The notes below the pieces were generated by a model, which ran no database searches, was not told where the DNA came from, and saw nothing but the letters and a program-made list of their open reading frames with translations. A DNA stretch of 64,000 nt from JAOUEA01 sp963762075 (lineage in GTDB: Bacteria; Actinomycetota; UBA4738; HRBIN12): the NCBI GenBank assembly GCA_963762075.1, contig CAVXJC010000008.1, positions 62,001 to 126,000 on the forward strand, read 5' to 3'. Within the stretch, counting starts at the first letter, position 1; each line of letters starts with the position of its first letter. Of this stretch, positions 1-11,640 are shown one piece after another. Made by a program: the position numbers and the translations under genes.

Positions 1-635
1 GTGGCACGGAGCACCACGTTGCGGGCGATGCCGCGGCCACGGAACTCCTCGAGCGTGTTGACGTCCTCGATCTGTGCGACATCGCCTTCGACGTACAGCT
101 CGCACGACCCTGCGACCTGGCGGCCGACATGCTGCGCGAAGAATCGTGCCCCGATGCCGTCGACCAGCACCTGGCGATACGACGCCATCATCTCGGCGAT
201 GCCCGGTTCCTCTCCCCAGGGCTCCCGTCGCGAGACCTCGACGATGAACGGTCGCATCTCGGCGAGCGGGACCTCGTCGACGGCGGTGAGGTCGGGCTCC
301 CGATCGGGATCACGACGGAGCGCCATCACCAGCATGCGCTCGATCGCGTAGCCGTGCTCCGCCATGCCCATCGCGATCGTGTCGGCGTCGTCGGCCGATG
401 CGAACTCCACCTCGCGATGACGGAAGCCTTCGTAGGCGTGGTCGAGCGTCGCCACGACGTCGTCTGCTCTCGTCGAACCGAGAGGGCGATCGGCGATCGC
501 GAAGTTCGCGTCGTAACGGAGCGGGAAGCCGTCGTGGAAGAACGCGGTGCCCCAAGGAAGCGACTGCTCTCGGGTCGACGTTCGGCGCATCACGTCGCCC
601 TGGAAGGAGAACGCGCGCTCGTGATCGCTGCCCAT
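1..635 (-). CDS. GNAT-family N-acetyltransferase (C-terminus cut by window edge)
   Basis: The minus-strand frame opens at ATG 635 and runs off the left edge after about 211 residues. The last visible residues contain EEFRGRGIARNVV, which matches the GNAT motif A (R/Q-x-x-G-x-G/A) that binds the acetyl-CoA pyrophosphate. A preceding stretch with ARFFAQHVGRQVAGSCELY fits the beta strands before that motif. The upstream half (residues 1-110) resembles the divergent N-terminal half of tandem GNAT proteins, so this may be a double-GNAT protein. The substrate cannot be told. It is divergent from the DNA-repair operon that begins about 100 bp away, with no visible functional link. Confidence 0.72.
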   Translation of the reverse strand, partial: MGSDHERAFSFQGDVMRRTSTREQSLPWGTAFFHDGFPLRYDANFAIADRPLGSTRADDVVATLDHAYEGFRHREVEFASADDADTIAMGMAEHGYAIERMLVMALRRDPDREPDLTAVDEVPLAEMRPFIVEVSRREPWGEEPGIAEMMASYRQVLVDGIGARFFAQHVGRQVAGSCELYVEGDVAQIEDVNTLEEFRGRGIARNVVLRA

Positions 636-738
636 GGCGCCTGAGGATACCGGTCCGGTCGACAGCCACTAGTCTCCTCTGGACCAGTTGGACCAGCCGC
701 TCTCGGGCCTGTCGGGAGGCGCGGGTACGATACGCCGC

Positions 739-1685
739 ATGGCGCGCATCTTCGTCGAGGGGTGGGACCCCGACTACGGAACACCGCTCGATCAGCGTGA
801 CGACCTCTCTCCCGCCGAGGGCAGCGTCGACCCGACGGTGGAGACCGAGGGATGGAGCCCGATCGAAGGCATCGACGACCACGTCGACCGCATCGCCTTC
901 GTCGACGGCGCACGTCGCATCGAAGCCAGGCTGACGCTCGACGATCCCGTGAACGGACCGACGCCCGGCCTGGTGGGCACGTTGGCGGTCGGTGCGGTCA
1001 TCTGGCACCGCCACGAGCGACGGTCCGAAGTCGCCGACGTTCGCATCGAGCGGTGGGCCGTGCTGGCCGGTGGAAACGACGAGCAGATGCCGACGGTCGA
1101 CCTCGAGCCGGGTGTCGGCACGACCCGGGTGCCGGGCGACGACCCTTCCTTGTTGATGATGGCCTTGCAGTCGAAGATGCGGGACGCCGAGGGCCAGTGC
1201 GCCGAGGCGCTGTCGGCTCACTGCGCCGTGGTGGCCGACGGACCGCTCAAGAAGGTCCGCGAGCACTCCACCGTCGGCTACGTGAAGACCCACCGCGTCA
1301 CCTATCTCGAGCCAGAGCACAACCGGGTCATCGCCGAGCTCGCGCCGGGGCAACGAACGCCGATGTTCTGCATCGCGATCGACACGCCGTACGCACGCTA
1401 TTCCTGGTACCTGCGCCTCGCCGTGCTGCAGGGCGGCCATTCCTGGACGGGCGTGATCCGATGCGAGACGTCTGCACACCTGGCCGTGGCAGAGGCCGCG
1501 GCGATCGCCGATCGCACGGCGGCCGTGCTCCCCCTGGTCGCGAGCGAGCCCCAGGTCGACCCGAGAGCGCCCCAGAACCTCGTGCCGATCGGTGCCCTCG
1601 AGCGCGAGCTCCGCCATCGAATGGGCGATCGGGGCCTCGTCTTCCGGGCGCTGCGACATGCGGTCGTGGAACGGCGGATCGCATC

Positions 1686-1689
<4 letters not shown>
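739..1689 (+). CDS. nurA: NurA-type DNA end-resection nuclease
   Basis: This is a 316-residue protein of the NurA family, a 5'-3' nuclease that works with the HerA translocase at double-strand breaks. An acidic segment near residue 55 (IAFVDGARRIEA) fits the conserved catalytic aspartate motif of NurA, followed by a long RNase H-like region and late conserved stretches with IDTPYARYSWYLR and GYVKTHR. The ATG at 739 is preferred over the more upstream GTG-type starts because similarity begins there. The stop overlaps the GTG start of the next gene by four bases, and the partner is a HerA ATPase, which strongly supports the assignment. Sequence identity of NurA proteins is low in general, so the call leans on context. 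Confidence 0.8.
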
Positions 1690-3434
<1,745 letters not shown>

Positions 3435-3450
3435 TCCGCCGAGCTTCCCG

Positions 3451-4621
3451 ATGAAGATCCTGCACACGTCCGACTGGCACATCGGCAAACGGCTCGGCCG
3501 TCACGACCGCATGGCCGAGTTCCATGACGTGCTCGGCGAGATCGTAGTCGATCGCCGACCAGCGCGCGGTCGACCTGGTGCTCGATCTCGGGCGACGTCT
3601 GGGACCGGCCGATCCCTCCGATGGACGCGCTCGCGCTCGGGCTCGAGACCTTGCTGCGCCTCGCCGGACCGGCCCGTCGTGGTCTCGTCGCCGGGAACCA
3701 CGATTCCGCCGAGCTGTTCGAGGCGCTCGCTCCCCTGCTGCGGCCGCGAGGGGTGCACCTGATCGGCGACATCAGCGCCCCGACGAGGGCGCGCTGCTCG
3801 GGCCCGGACGAGCTCGGCGTGCCCGCGATGGTCGCCGGATTCCCGTTCCTGCGCGAGGGAAAGGTCGTCGACTTCATGCGTGATGCCGGCGATTGGTACA
3901 CGGCCTACGCCGAGAAGGTGGCGGCGATCACGCGCGCCTACAACGAGGCCCTGATGGCGTCGCCGCGCGCGCAGACGCCGTGCCGATACTGATGGCGCAC
4001 TTCATGGTCGGCGGCGTGAAGATCGATCGCGGTGCGCCTCGCGGCGAGCGCGAGCTGCACATGGGCGACGCCTACGCCGCTACGGCCCAGTCGATCCCCG
4101 CCGGCCCACAGTACGTGGCCATGGGGCACATCCACGCGCCGCAGCCGGTGCCCGGCGCGCCGGTGCCCGCCCACTACGCCGGGTCGCTGCTGGCGCTCGA
4201 CTTCGGCGAGGCGGGCGAGCAGAAGCGGGTCGTGGTCGTCGACGCCGAGCCCGGCGAGCTCGCGACGATCGAGAGCGTGCCGCTCACGCGCGGACGTCGG
4301 CTGGTGCGCGTCACCGGTGACTGGGACTCGATCGAGGCGCGCTCCGACGAGCTCGCCGATGCGTTCCTCGACCTCACGGTCAAGACGACCGGCACCGACC
4401 TCACCCTCGCCGATCGCGCGCGCGAGGCGTTCCCCTATCTCGTCAAGGTTCGCGCGTGGCGCCCCGAGGGCGAACGACGTGAGCGCCTCGTGAAGGGTCA
4501 CCGCAGCTGGGACGAGCTCTACGCCGACTACTACGCGCGCGAACATTCGGACGCGGCGCCCGACGAGCTGCTGGTGCTGTTCCGCGACGTGCTCGAGGAA
4601 GCGGCCGATGCGTCCGCTTGA
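3451..4621 (+). CDS. sbcD: SbcD/Mre11-type exonuclease subunit (frameshifted)
   Basis: The protein starts at ATG 3451 with MKILHTSDWHIGKRLGR, the first metallophosphatase motif (D-x-H). It continues as SGDVWDRPIPPMDALALG, then AGNHDSAELF (GNHD motif), and after another frame change ends with YVAMGHIHAPQPV (GHIH motif) and a C-terminal capping domain to the stop at 4621. At least three single-base frame changes are needed, near 3550, near 3587 and in the GCGCGCGC run near 3965. All metal-binding motifs survive, so these are probably base-call errors. SbcD forms the Mre11-like nuclease dimer with SbcC, whose start overlaps the last 14 bases. It is part of the nurA-herA-sbcD-sbcC operon. Confidence 0.88.
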
Positions 4622-7151
4622 GCTCACGGTCGAGGGGTTCCGCTCGTATCGCGGGCCGGTCAGGTTCGACTGGCGCGACCGCCGGCTTGGTGGGCATCGT
4701 CGGCCCGATCGGCTCGGGCAAGTCCTCGATCCTCGATGCGGTGGCATTCGCGCTGTACGGCAAGACGCCGGGCGTGGGCAGCGCGACGAAGATCGCTCAT
4801 CCACCAGCTCTGTACCGAGGCGCACGTCGCGCTGACGTTCCAGGTCGACGGCGAAGTGTGGAAGGCGATGCGCGCACCGAAGCGCAAGGGTCAGTCGGGT
4901 CATCAGCTCATGCGACTCACGAGCGGCGACCCCGGCGCGGAGCCGATCGAGACCGTGACCCAGGAAGGCCACGTCAACGCGCGGGTGGCACAGCTCCTCG
5001 GCATGGATTTCCAGACCTTCTGCCGATCGGTGTTGCTGGCCCAGAATCGGTTCAGCGACTTCTTGAAGGCAACGCGCTCCGAGCGCGACAAGCGTACTGA
5101 AAGGCGTCTTCGGCTTCGAACGGCTCGATGCCGCCAAGGCCGCGGCCGACCGCCAGCTCGATCGGGAGGACGTCGACGCTCGAAGCGCTCGTCCGGGAAC
5201 GGAGCACCATCGACCAGGCTCGCGAGCGTCTCGATGACGCGCGCTCGCGGGCCGACGATCGCAGCGCTCGAGATGAAGGCCTTCGAAGGCGCCGCACCCG
5301 AGGTCGAGCGATTGGAGACGCGCCGTACCGCCGAGGCTGACGCGACGGCGGCGTCCGGACGCACGCGGCGCTGGCGCCGCTCGCGGATCGATGCCCGAGG
5401 GCCGGGAGGCCGACCTTGTTCGACACGGCCGCCGAAGACCTCGGCGCCGTCGAACGGGCGCAAGAGGCGCTCGAGGCGGCCGAGGCGTGCGGGCGGCGCG
5501 CGACGCGCGAGCTCGCGTCGGTGCGTGACCGTCTCGGCGATCGGGCACAGCTCCGATCGTTCGAGCAACTCGTGGAGCGTCACGACTCGCTCGCTCCGAG
5601 GTCGAGCGAGCAGCGGGCGCGCGCATCGCGGCCGAGGCGGCTGCCTCGACGAGCGGCCGAGACCCTCGAGGCGCGGCGGACCGTGGCTTCGGAGACGGCC
5701 GAGACGCGCCGCGAGAGCCGAACGCGCAGCTCGAAGAGGCGACGGCCGCCACGGGCGAAGCGCGCGCCGCCCTGGCCACGGCGCAACACGCCGAGATGGC
5801 GCACGAACTTCGAGGCTCGAGCTCACGGCGGGCGAGGCGTGCCCGGTATGCGCGCAGCCGGTCGCGATGCTGGCCCGAAGCGTGGCGCGGCACCCAAGGC
5901 CATCGCGACGGCGCCAAGCCGCGGAGGAAGCCGAGGAAGACGGAAGCGGGACTTCGAGCGGGCCTCGAACGGCTGGCACCGCAGTGGGTGCGGCGGGGCC
6001 GCTATGTGCGAGGCGAGGAGCGCCGATCGACGAGATCGTCGAGCACGGTCGAGCTCGCGGAGGCCGACCTCCGTCGCGCCGAAGCCGAGCTCGCCGCCGC
6101 CAAGGACCAGCTCGCCGAACGTCTCGGCGACGGCGAGCCGCGGGAGCTTATCGAGGCGAGAGCATCTGAGCTGACGCGGCCGAGGAAGCGGCGAGGCTCA
6201 GCGGCGGATGATGTCGAATCGTCGCCGCCGAGAGCTCGAGCCGCCCGCGAGCGGGCGACTGGAGGCCTCGCGTCGATCGCGAGAGCTCGCGAACGAACTC
6301 GCCGCGGTGTGGGGGGCGCTCGGAGGCACGCGGTCGATCGATGCGGGAACCGACGGAACTTCGCATCGCGCTCATCGAGGCGCGGGGCGAGGTGATAGCC
6401 GCTCGCGTGCGCCGACCGGCGCGGGCGCGAGGCGATGCGGCTGACCGCGTTGCGACGAGCATCGAGGAGCTCGCTCAAGTGTCCTGGTGAACCTCGGTCT
6501 CGGTCCTGACGCCGACTTCGTTGGTGAGCGGGCGGCGGCCGGCGCGCGACACGCGAGCGCTGCGGGCGCGATCGAAGAGCTCGAGACGCAGATCGCGAGA
6601 TCGAGCGACCTGGAGCGGCAGGTGCTGGCGACCGAGGCGGAACTCGCGCTCGCGCGACGCCTGTCCGACGACCTGAAACCGGGCAAGTTCCTGGCCTTCC
6701 TGCTCGAGGAGGAGCGAGCAGAGCTCGCGCAGCTCGGCAGCGGCTTGTTCGAGACCCTCACCGACGGCAACTACCGGTTCGCTGCCGACGACAGCTTCGA
6801 CATCCTCGATCTGAATGCCGCCGACCGCACGCGCAAGGCAGACTCCCTCTCGGGCGGCGAGACGTTCCTGGCCTCACTCGCACTCGCCCTCGCGCTCGCC
6901 GAGATGGTCGCGCGGGGAGGGGGACGGCTCGATGCCTTCTTCCTCGACGAGGGCTTCGGCTCGCTCGACCCCGAGCATCTCGACCGGGCGATGGCGGGCA
7001 TCGAGCGGCTGGTCGCCGATGACGACCGCCGACTGGTCGTGCTCGTCAGTCACGTCGCCGAGATGCGCGAGGCGATCGAGGACCTGTCGAGCTCGACAAG
7101 CACGACCAGACCGGCGACACGGTCGTCGTGGCGGGCGCCACGCGCACATAG
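4608..7151 (+). CDS. sbcC: SbcC/Rad50-type SMC ATPase (multiply frameshifted)
   Basis: The start ATG 4608 gives MRPLELTVEGFRSYRGPV, typical of SbcC. Walker A (GPIGSGKSSILDA) follows after a frame change near 4675, and FCRSVLLAQNRFSDFLKA (Q-loop region) after another near 4795. The zinc-hook motif CPVC is encoded at 5840-5851, in the middle of the coiled coil as expected. The C-terminal lobe carries the ABC signature SLSGGETFLASLALALALAE and Walker B DAFFLDEGFGSLD. The end is read as TVVVAGATRT with the TAG at 7149-7151. More than six frame changes lie between 4675 and 7095. The span of about 847 codons fits the family. It partners SbcD in DNA end processing. Confidence 0.87.
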
Positions 7152-7234
7152 GTTTGTGGCCGGCGCCACGCGCGGCGAGGTCGTGGCAGGCCTCACGCGC
7201 AGCGAGGGGGGAGGGGCCGGCGCCCACGCGTCGG
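7128..7234. repeat. Degenerate 25-bp tandem repeats at the 3' end of sbcC
   Basis: Copies at 7128-7152, 7156-7180 and 7183-7207 share the pattern GTGGC-n-GGCGCCACGCGC, and a weaker fourth copy lies at 7213-7234. The first copy encodes the last residues of sbcC (VVAGATR), and the later copies would encode VAGATRGE and VVAGLTRSE in one frame. Each of the first two contains an internal GTGGC/GCCAC inverted repeat. The remaining bases up to 7409 show no gene or clear promoter. Confidence 0.6.
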
Positions 7235-7409
7235 ATGTTCAGCCGACCACGCGGCATCCGACCTTGGTCATGCGTCGAGGTCCGTACGGCGGTGAAGATG
7301 TCCCCCACCGCGGACTGAACCGACGGGCTCGTACTGCCGATACCCCACCCACGGAGACCAGCCCTTCCCGTGCCGAAACGAACGAAAACGAACATCACCT
7401 GGAGCGCCG

Positions 7410-10400
7410 ATGGTCACGATGAAGAACGAGATGAGCATCGCCAAGATCGCATCGATCGGTCTCACGATCCTGTTGCTCACGGGGCTCCTCGGATCTCTGG
7501 TGATGGGCGCTCGCTCCCGGGGCACCGCCCTCGAAGATGCGGTCACCCAGGCCGGCGCCATCGCCGACGGGTCGCTGAGCCTCGTCTTCCGCCCTGACGA
7601 CCTCGACGCGGTCGCGTCGGACGTGCGGGCTGAGGTGCTGAGCGACCAGATCGGCACCGTCGTGATCGATCCGAGCGACTTCGAGACGGTGACCCTGTGG
7701 TCACCGAACGCCGAGATCCTGTACGCAACCGAGGAAGGCCGCATCGGCAATCAGCTCGAAGGTGAACGCGATCGCATCAGGTCGGCGCTCCGGGGGAACC
7801 CGCAGACGCGGGTCGCCGGCGGCACGGTCTCCGTCATGCTGCCGCTTCGCTTCGAGTCCGGCGTCGGTAGTCCGGCAGCGGTCGAGCTGACCACGTCCGA
7901 TGAGCCTGTCGCAGCAGCCGGAGGGCCGTGGCGCACGATGGCGTGGTTCAGCGGGATCTCGCTCGTCTTCGTCATCTGCCTGCTCGTGTGGGTCTTGCGT
8001 CATCCGAGCAACCCTCCGGTGCGCCCCTCGCAACGCATGGGCCCGCTCGCTGCGCAGGCGGCGATCGCCGCGGCAGCGTCGCCGCGGCCCGCGATCTCCG
8101 TCCCCGCTCCGGGGATGAAGGAAGAAGGCGATGCCCGGCGCAAGGCAGAGGACCGGGCACGGGCCGCCGAGGAGCGCCTCGGCGTGATGCAGGACCAGTA
8201 CCGCAAGACACTCGACGAGTTGCAGGTCGCACAGAACCATCTGCGCGATGCAGCAGGAGCCCGTCCCGACCCGACCCTCGAAGAGCGCGTGCTGCGCGCC
8301 GAGGAGCGAGCCGCGATGCTCGAGGACGACGCGCAGATGGCCCAGGAGCGCGCCCGCTCGCTGGAAGAGCGATCGAGGGAGCTCGAGGAACGAGCGCGCC
8401 TGTTCGAACGCCAGTCGCAGACGACCAAGGCGGAGCTCGACGAGCTAACGCGCGACCTTGCCCAGCATCCGGTTGCCGACGGCGATGAGACGGACGGCCT
8501 TCTGGCCGCGTCGCAGCAGGAGACCATCGGGCTGCGGGCCGAGCTCGAGGGAGCGCAGACACAGCTCTCATTGCTGCGCCGAGAGTTGGACGACCTTCGA
8601 CCTCGGGCCGAGCGGGCGCGCGACTTGCAGGCTGAGGTCGACGCGTTCCGATCCGACGCGATGCAGGCACACACGAGCACGGCGTCGTCTCAGGCAGCAC
8701 TTTCCGCCAAGTCGAAGGAACTCGAGGACATGCGGGCCGAGATCCGGGCGCTGCGGGCCGAAGAACGGCGGGCAGCGATGCTCGAGGACGAGCTCCGCTC
8801 CACCAAGGCAGAGCTCGAAAGCCTTTCAGCGTCTCATCGAGCCGATCTCATCGAGCGAGAGGCGGACCTCGAGGAGAAGGTCCGCTCGACTCGCGAGGAG
8901 TTCCAGGCCGAGCTTGAGCGCGTCGAAGCGCGCCACCGCGAGGAGCTCGCGAAGAACGATGCGAGCATCGGCCACCGCATCGCGAGCGCCGAGGACTCGG
9001 TCCAGCAGCGGATCGACGACGTGCAGCGCGAACTGGAGGAACGCACGCGCCGTTTCGAGAACGCGGAGAACGAGATCGCGATGGCGCAAGCGGAAGCCAC
9101 CCGGCTCGCTGGCGAGCTCGACGTGTCACAGGCCGAGCTCGAGGCCACCGTGGCCCAACTCACGTCCGAGTCGCAAGGACGTGTCGAAGCGAGCGAACGG
9201 GCATCGAGTGCGGAAAAGCGTGCGCGTGAGATCGGAGCACTCAACGGGCGCATGACAGCGGATCTCGAGGCGGCGGCGCAGGAGAATGCCGAACTCAACC
9301 GTCGCCTGCAGGAGATCGAATCGCGTCGTCAGCTCGAGCTCGCCGACGCCGAGGGTCGGGCAGATATCGACGAGATCCTCCGGGTGACGCAGGAACGACT
9401 CGCGGGTCAGACGGAGAAGCTGATCACAGCCGAGGAGCGCGCTCACACGCTCGAGCGCACGCTCGAGTCGACCGCGCTCAAGCTGGAGGAGACTGAGAGC
9501 GAGCTGCGCCAGCAGCAGATGTCCGCAGCGATGCGACAACTCCGTGGTGAAGACACCGACCCGCTGGCGGGCTCGTCGGAGGCCGGCGGCGCGGCAGGCG
9601 CCGATCTGACCGGGGAGGCATGGGCCGAAGACCGGCGCGCGACCTCACCCTTCATGAAGGAGCTCTCGGTCGACGCGCGCAAGTCACTCACGCGCATACT
9701 CGGGATCGCACAGATCCTCAAGCACAAGAAAGACGGCAAAGAACAGGCGCAGCTGGTGCGTCAGCTCACGGCATATACGCGCCGTCTCGACCACATCGTC
9801 TCCGACCTCGCCGACGCGGACCGCCTCGTCCACGGAGACATCGACCTCACCGTTCGACGAACCGATCTCGAGACCCTCGTGAAGAGGGTCGCTGAAGAGT
9901 CTGGGGTCGACGCCGATCACGAGTTGAGGATCGAGACCGAGCGAGTGGTCGTCGCGGTCGACCAACTGCGGACGGAGCAGATCCTGGCCGGCCTGCTGCG
10001 GTCATCCGGGGACCGCACGCCGCCCAAGAAGATCATCACGGTTCGATTGAGCGCCGATGACGGCGGCGCGCTGATCACGGTCGAGGACCCCGAACCTTCG
10101 TCCGACGTGTCGATGAGCCCGGTCGTGACACGCTTCGCCGAGGCACAGGGAGGCTGGGCTCGGGTCGAGAGCCGCGACAACGGGGGCTCGTCGTTCAAGG
10201 TGTTCCTTCCCGATGGCGCCGGTACCGAACGGCCTGATCGCGCGAGCGGCGACCGCGCCTGGGACACGACCGCCGACGAGCTGCATATCGTGGTCGCCGG
10301 CGTCGGGACGAGCTCGAGCGATGACGGCTCGGCCCTCGTTGAAGAGCTGCACCGGCTTTCAGCAGCCGAGGACTGGGGCGCGAGGGGCGGACGGGGCGCC

Positions 10401-10853
10401 GAGGGGGAGCCCCGCCTGCAACTCGGCCGACGATGCCTGGAGCGACCCGGCCCGATTCACCGCAGGCGCAGGACGATCGCGTCGCCTTGTCCACCACCGC
10501 CGCAGATCGCTACCGCCCCCAGCCGTTCATCACGCCGTCGCATCTCCAAGGCCAGCGTCAGCACGAGACGGGCGCCGCTCGCACCGATCGGGTGGCCGAG
10601 CGCGACTGCGCCGCCGTTCACGTTCACGATCGACTCATCGAGATCGAGCATGTGGGTCGCGTGCAGCGGCACCGCGGCGAACGCCTCGTTCACCTCGACA
10701 ACCCCGAGGTCCGATGCTGCACACGCCGCCTTCTTCAGGGCCTTCTCGAGTGCCAGCGCAGGCACCGTCTGCAACGATGCGTACCGATCCGCCGACATGC
10801 CGAACGCGGCGATCTCGGCGATCGGCTCGAGGCCGAGCTGTTGTGCACGCTGA
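7410..10853 (+). CDS. Membrane-anchored coiled-coil protein with degenerate histidine-kinase module
   Basis: The protein starts at ATG 7410 with a membrane helix (residues about 10-32), an extracytoplasmic segment (33-170), a second helix (about 172-195) and then a very long Glu/Arg-rich coiled coil (about 225-745). From about residue 748 it resembles HisKA plus HATPase, but the usual H-box is replaced by SVDARKSLTRILG with no histidine. The N-box asparagine is absent (EQILAGLLRSSGDRTPPKK) and the G1 box reads ITVEDPEPSSD. The G2-like GGSSFKVFLPDG is kept. I infer a signalling or scaffold pseudokinase. The frame stays open to 10853, across the 3' end of the opposite thiolase gene. The natural C-terminus is more likely near 10380-10450 and its stop may be lost to an indel. 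Confidence 0.62.
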   Translation: MVTMKNEMSIAKIASIGLTILLLTGLLGSLVMGARSRGTALEDAVTQAGAIADGSLSLVFRPDDLDAVASDVRAEVLSDQIGTVVIDPSDFETVTLWSPNAEILYATEEGRIGNQLEGERDRIRSALRGNPQTRVAGGTVSVMLPLRFESGVGSPAAVELTTSDEPVAAAGGPWRTMAWFSGISLVFVICLLVWVLRHPSNPPVRPSQRMGPLAAQAAIAAAASPRPAISVPAPGMKEEGDARRKAEDRARAAEERLGVMQDQYRKTLDELQVAQNHLRDAAGARPDPTLEERVLRAEERAAMLEDDAQMAQERARSLEERSRELEERARLFERQSQTTKAELDELTRDLAQHPVADGDETDGLLAASQQETIGLRAELEGAQTQLSLLRRELDDLRPRAERARDLQAEVDAFRSDAMQAHTSTASSQAALSAKSKELEDMRAEIRALRAEERRAAMLEDELRSTKAELESLSASHRADLIEREADLEEKVRSTREEFQAELERVEARHREELAKNDASIGHRIASAEDSVQQRIDDVQRELEERTRRFENAENEIAMAQAEATRLAGELDVSQAELEATVAQLTSESQGRVEASERASSAEKRAREIGALNGRMTADLEAAAQENAELNRRLQEIESRRQLELADAEGRADIDEILRVTQERLAGQTEKLITAEERAHTLERTLESTALKLEETESELRQQQMSAAMRQLRGEDTDPLAGSSEAGGAAGADLTGEAWAEDRRATSPFMKELSVDARKSLTRILGIAQILKHKKDGKEQAQLVRQLTAYTRRLDHIVSDLADADRLVHGDIDLTVRRTDLETLVKRVAEESGVDADHELRIETERVVVAVDQLRTEQILAGLLRSSGDRTPPKKIITVRLSADDGGALITVEDPEPSSDVSMSPVVTRFAEAQGGWARVESRDNGGSSFKVFLPDGAGTERPDRASGDRAWDTTADELHIVVAGVGTSSSDDGSALVEELHRLSAAEDWGARGGRGAEGEPRLQLGRRCLERPGPIHRRRRTIASPCPPPPQIATAPSRSSRRRISKASVSTRRAPLAPIGWPSATAPPFTFTIDSSRSSMWVACSGTAANASFTSTTPRSDAAHAAFFRAFSSASAGTVCNDAYRSADMPNAAISAIGSRPSCCAR

Positions 10854-11640
10854 TCGCTCATGACCACGACGGCCGCCGCACCATCGGAGATCTGTGAGGC
10901 ATTGCCCGCCGTCACGGTGCCGTGGGCAGTGAACGACGGCCGAGGTCGGGAGCGCCTCTCGGGCGTGGTATCGGGACGGATGCCCTCGTCCCGGTCGAAG
11001 CTGATCGGATCGCCCCTGCGACTGGGGCACGTCGACGGAGACGACTTCCTCGGTGAGCCGTCCGCCTTGCCATGCCTCGTGGGCTCGAGCGTGGGAACGA
11101 GCAGCCCAGGCGTCTTGCGCCTCACGGCCGATGCCCAGCTCGGCGTTGATCGCGTCGGTGCCGGCACCCATGTGTCGATCGTCGAAGGCGCACCACAGCC
11201 CATCGTGGATGAGGGAGTCGAGCATGGGCGAGTCGCCCAGCCGAGCTCCCTCGCGAGCCTTCGGAAGGACGAAGGGGGCGTTCGTCATCGACTCCATACC
11301 GCCCGCTACCGCGACCTCGATCTCGCCCGCACGGATCATCTGATCGGCGATCGCGATCGCCGACGTGCCCGAGAGGCAGACCTTGTTGATCGTGAGTGCG
11401 GGCACCTCATGCGGGACGCCGGCCGCGATCGCCGCTTGTCGTGCGGTGATCTGGCCCTGCCCGGCCTGGAGCACATGGCCCATGATCGTGTACTCGACAT
11501 GATCCGGGCGCGACGTTCGAGCGGGCGAGCGCTTCGCGGATCGCGAACGCACCGAGATCGACGGCGCGAAGCCCGCGAGCGAGCCCCCGAATCGGCCGAT
11601 CGGTGTGCGCGCGCCGGAAACGATGACCGACGGTCGTCAT
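10457..11640 (-). CDS. Acetyl-CoA C-acetyltransferase (thiolase), frameshifted
   Basis: A biosynthetic or degradative thiolase is read in three pieces. It starts at ATG 11640 (MTTV), then LGAFAIREALARSNVAPDHVEY, then the active-site cysteine motif INKVCLSGTSAIAIADQ, and ends with GHPIGASGARLVLTLALEM and CGGGGQGDAIVLRLR, which carry the catalytic His and Cys. Frame changes lie near 11500-11620 and near 10990-11000. Length of about 394 residues matches thiolases. It condenses two acetyl-CoA to acetoacetyl-CoA or runs the reverse. Its ATG overlaps the likely stop of the FtsH-like gene. With ccr and the epimerase close by, a role at the entry to the ethylmalonyl-CoA route is plausible, though a beta-oxidation role is not excluded. 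Confidence 0.88.

Noticed and set aside
679..694. Direct repeat TGGACCAG x2 before nurA
   Set aside because: Two adjacent 8-base copies are too short to call an operator without further copies.
310..1659. 449-residue minus-strand open frame over nurA
   Set aside because: It overlaps nurA and the GNAT gene and has an Arg-rich composition typical of a shadow frame.
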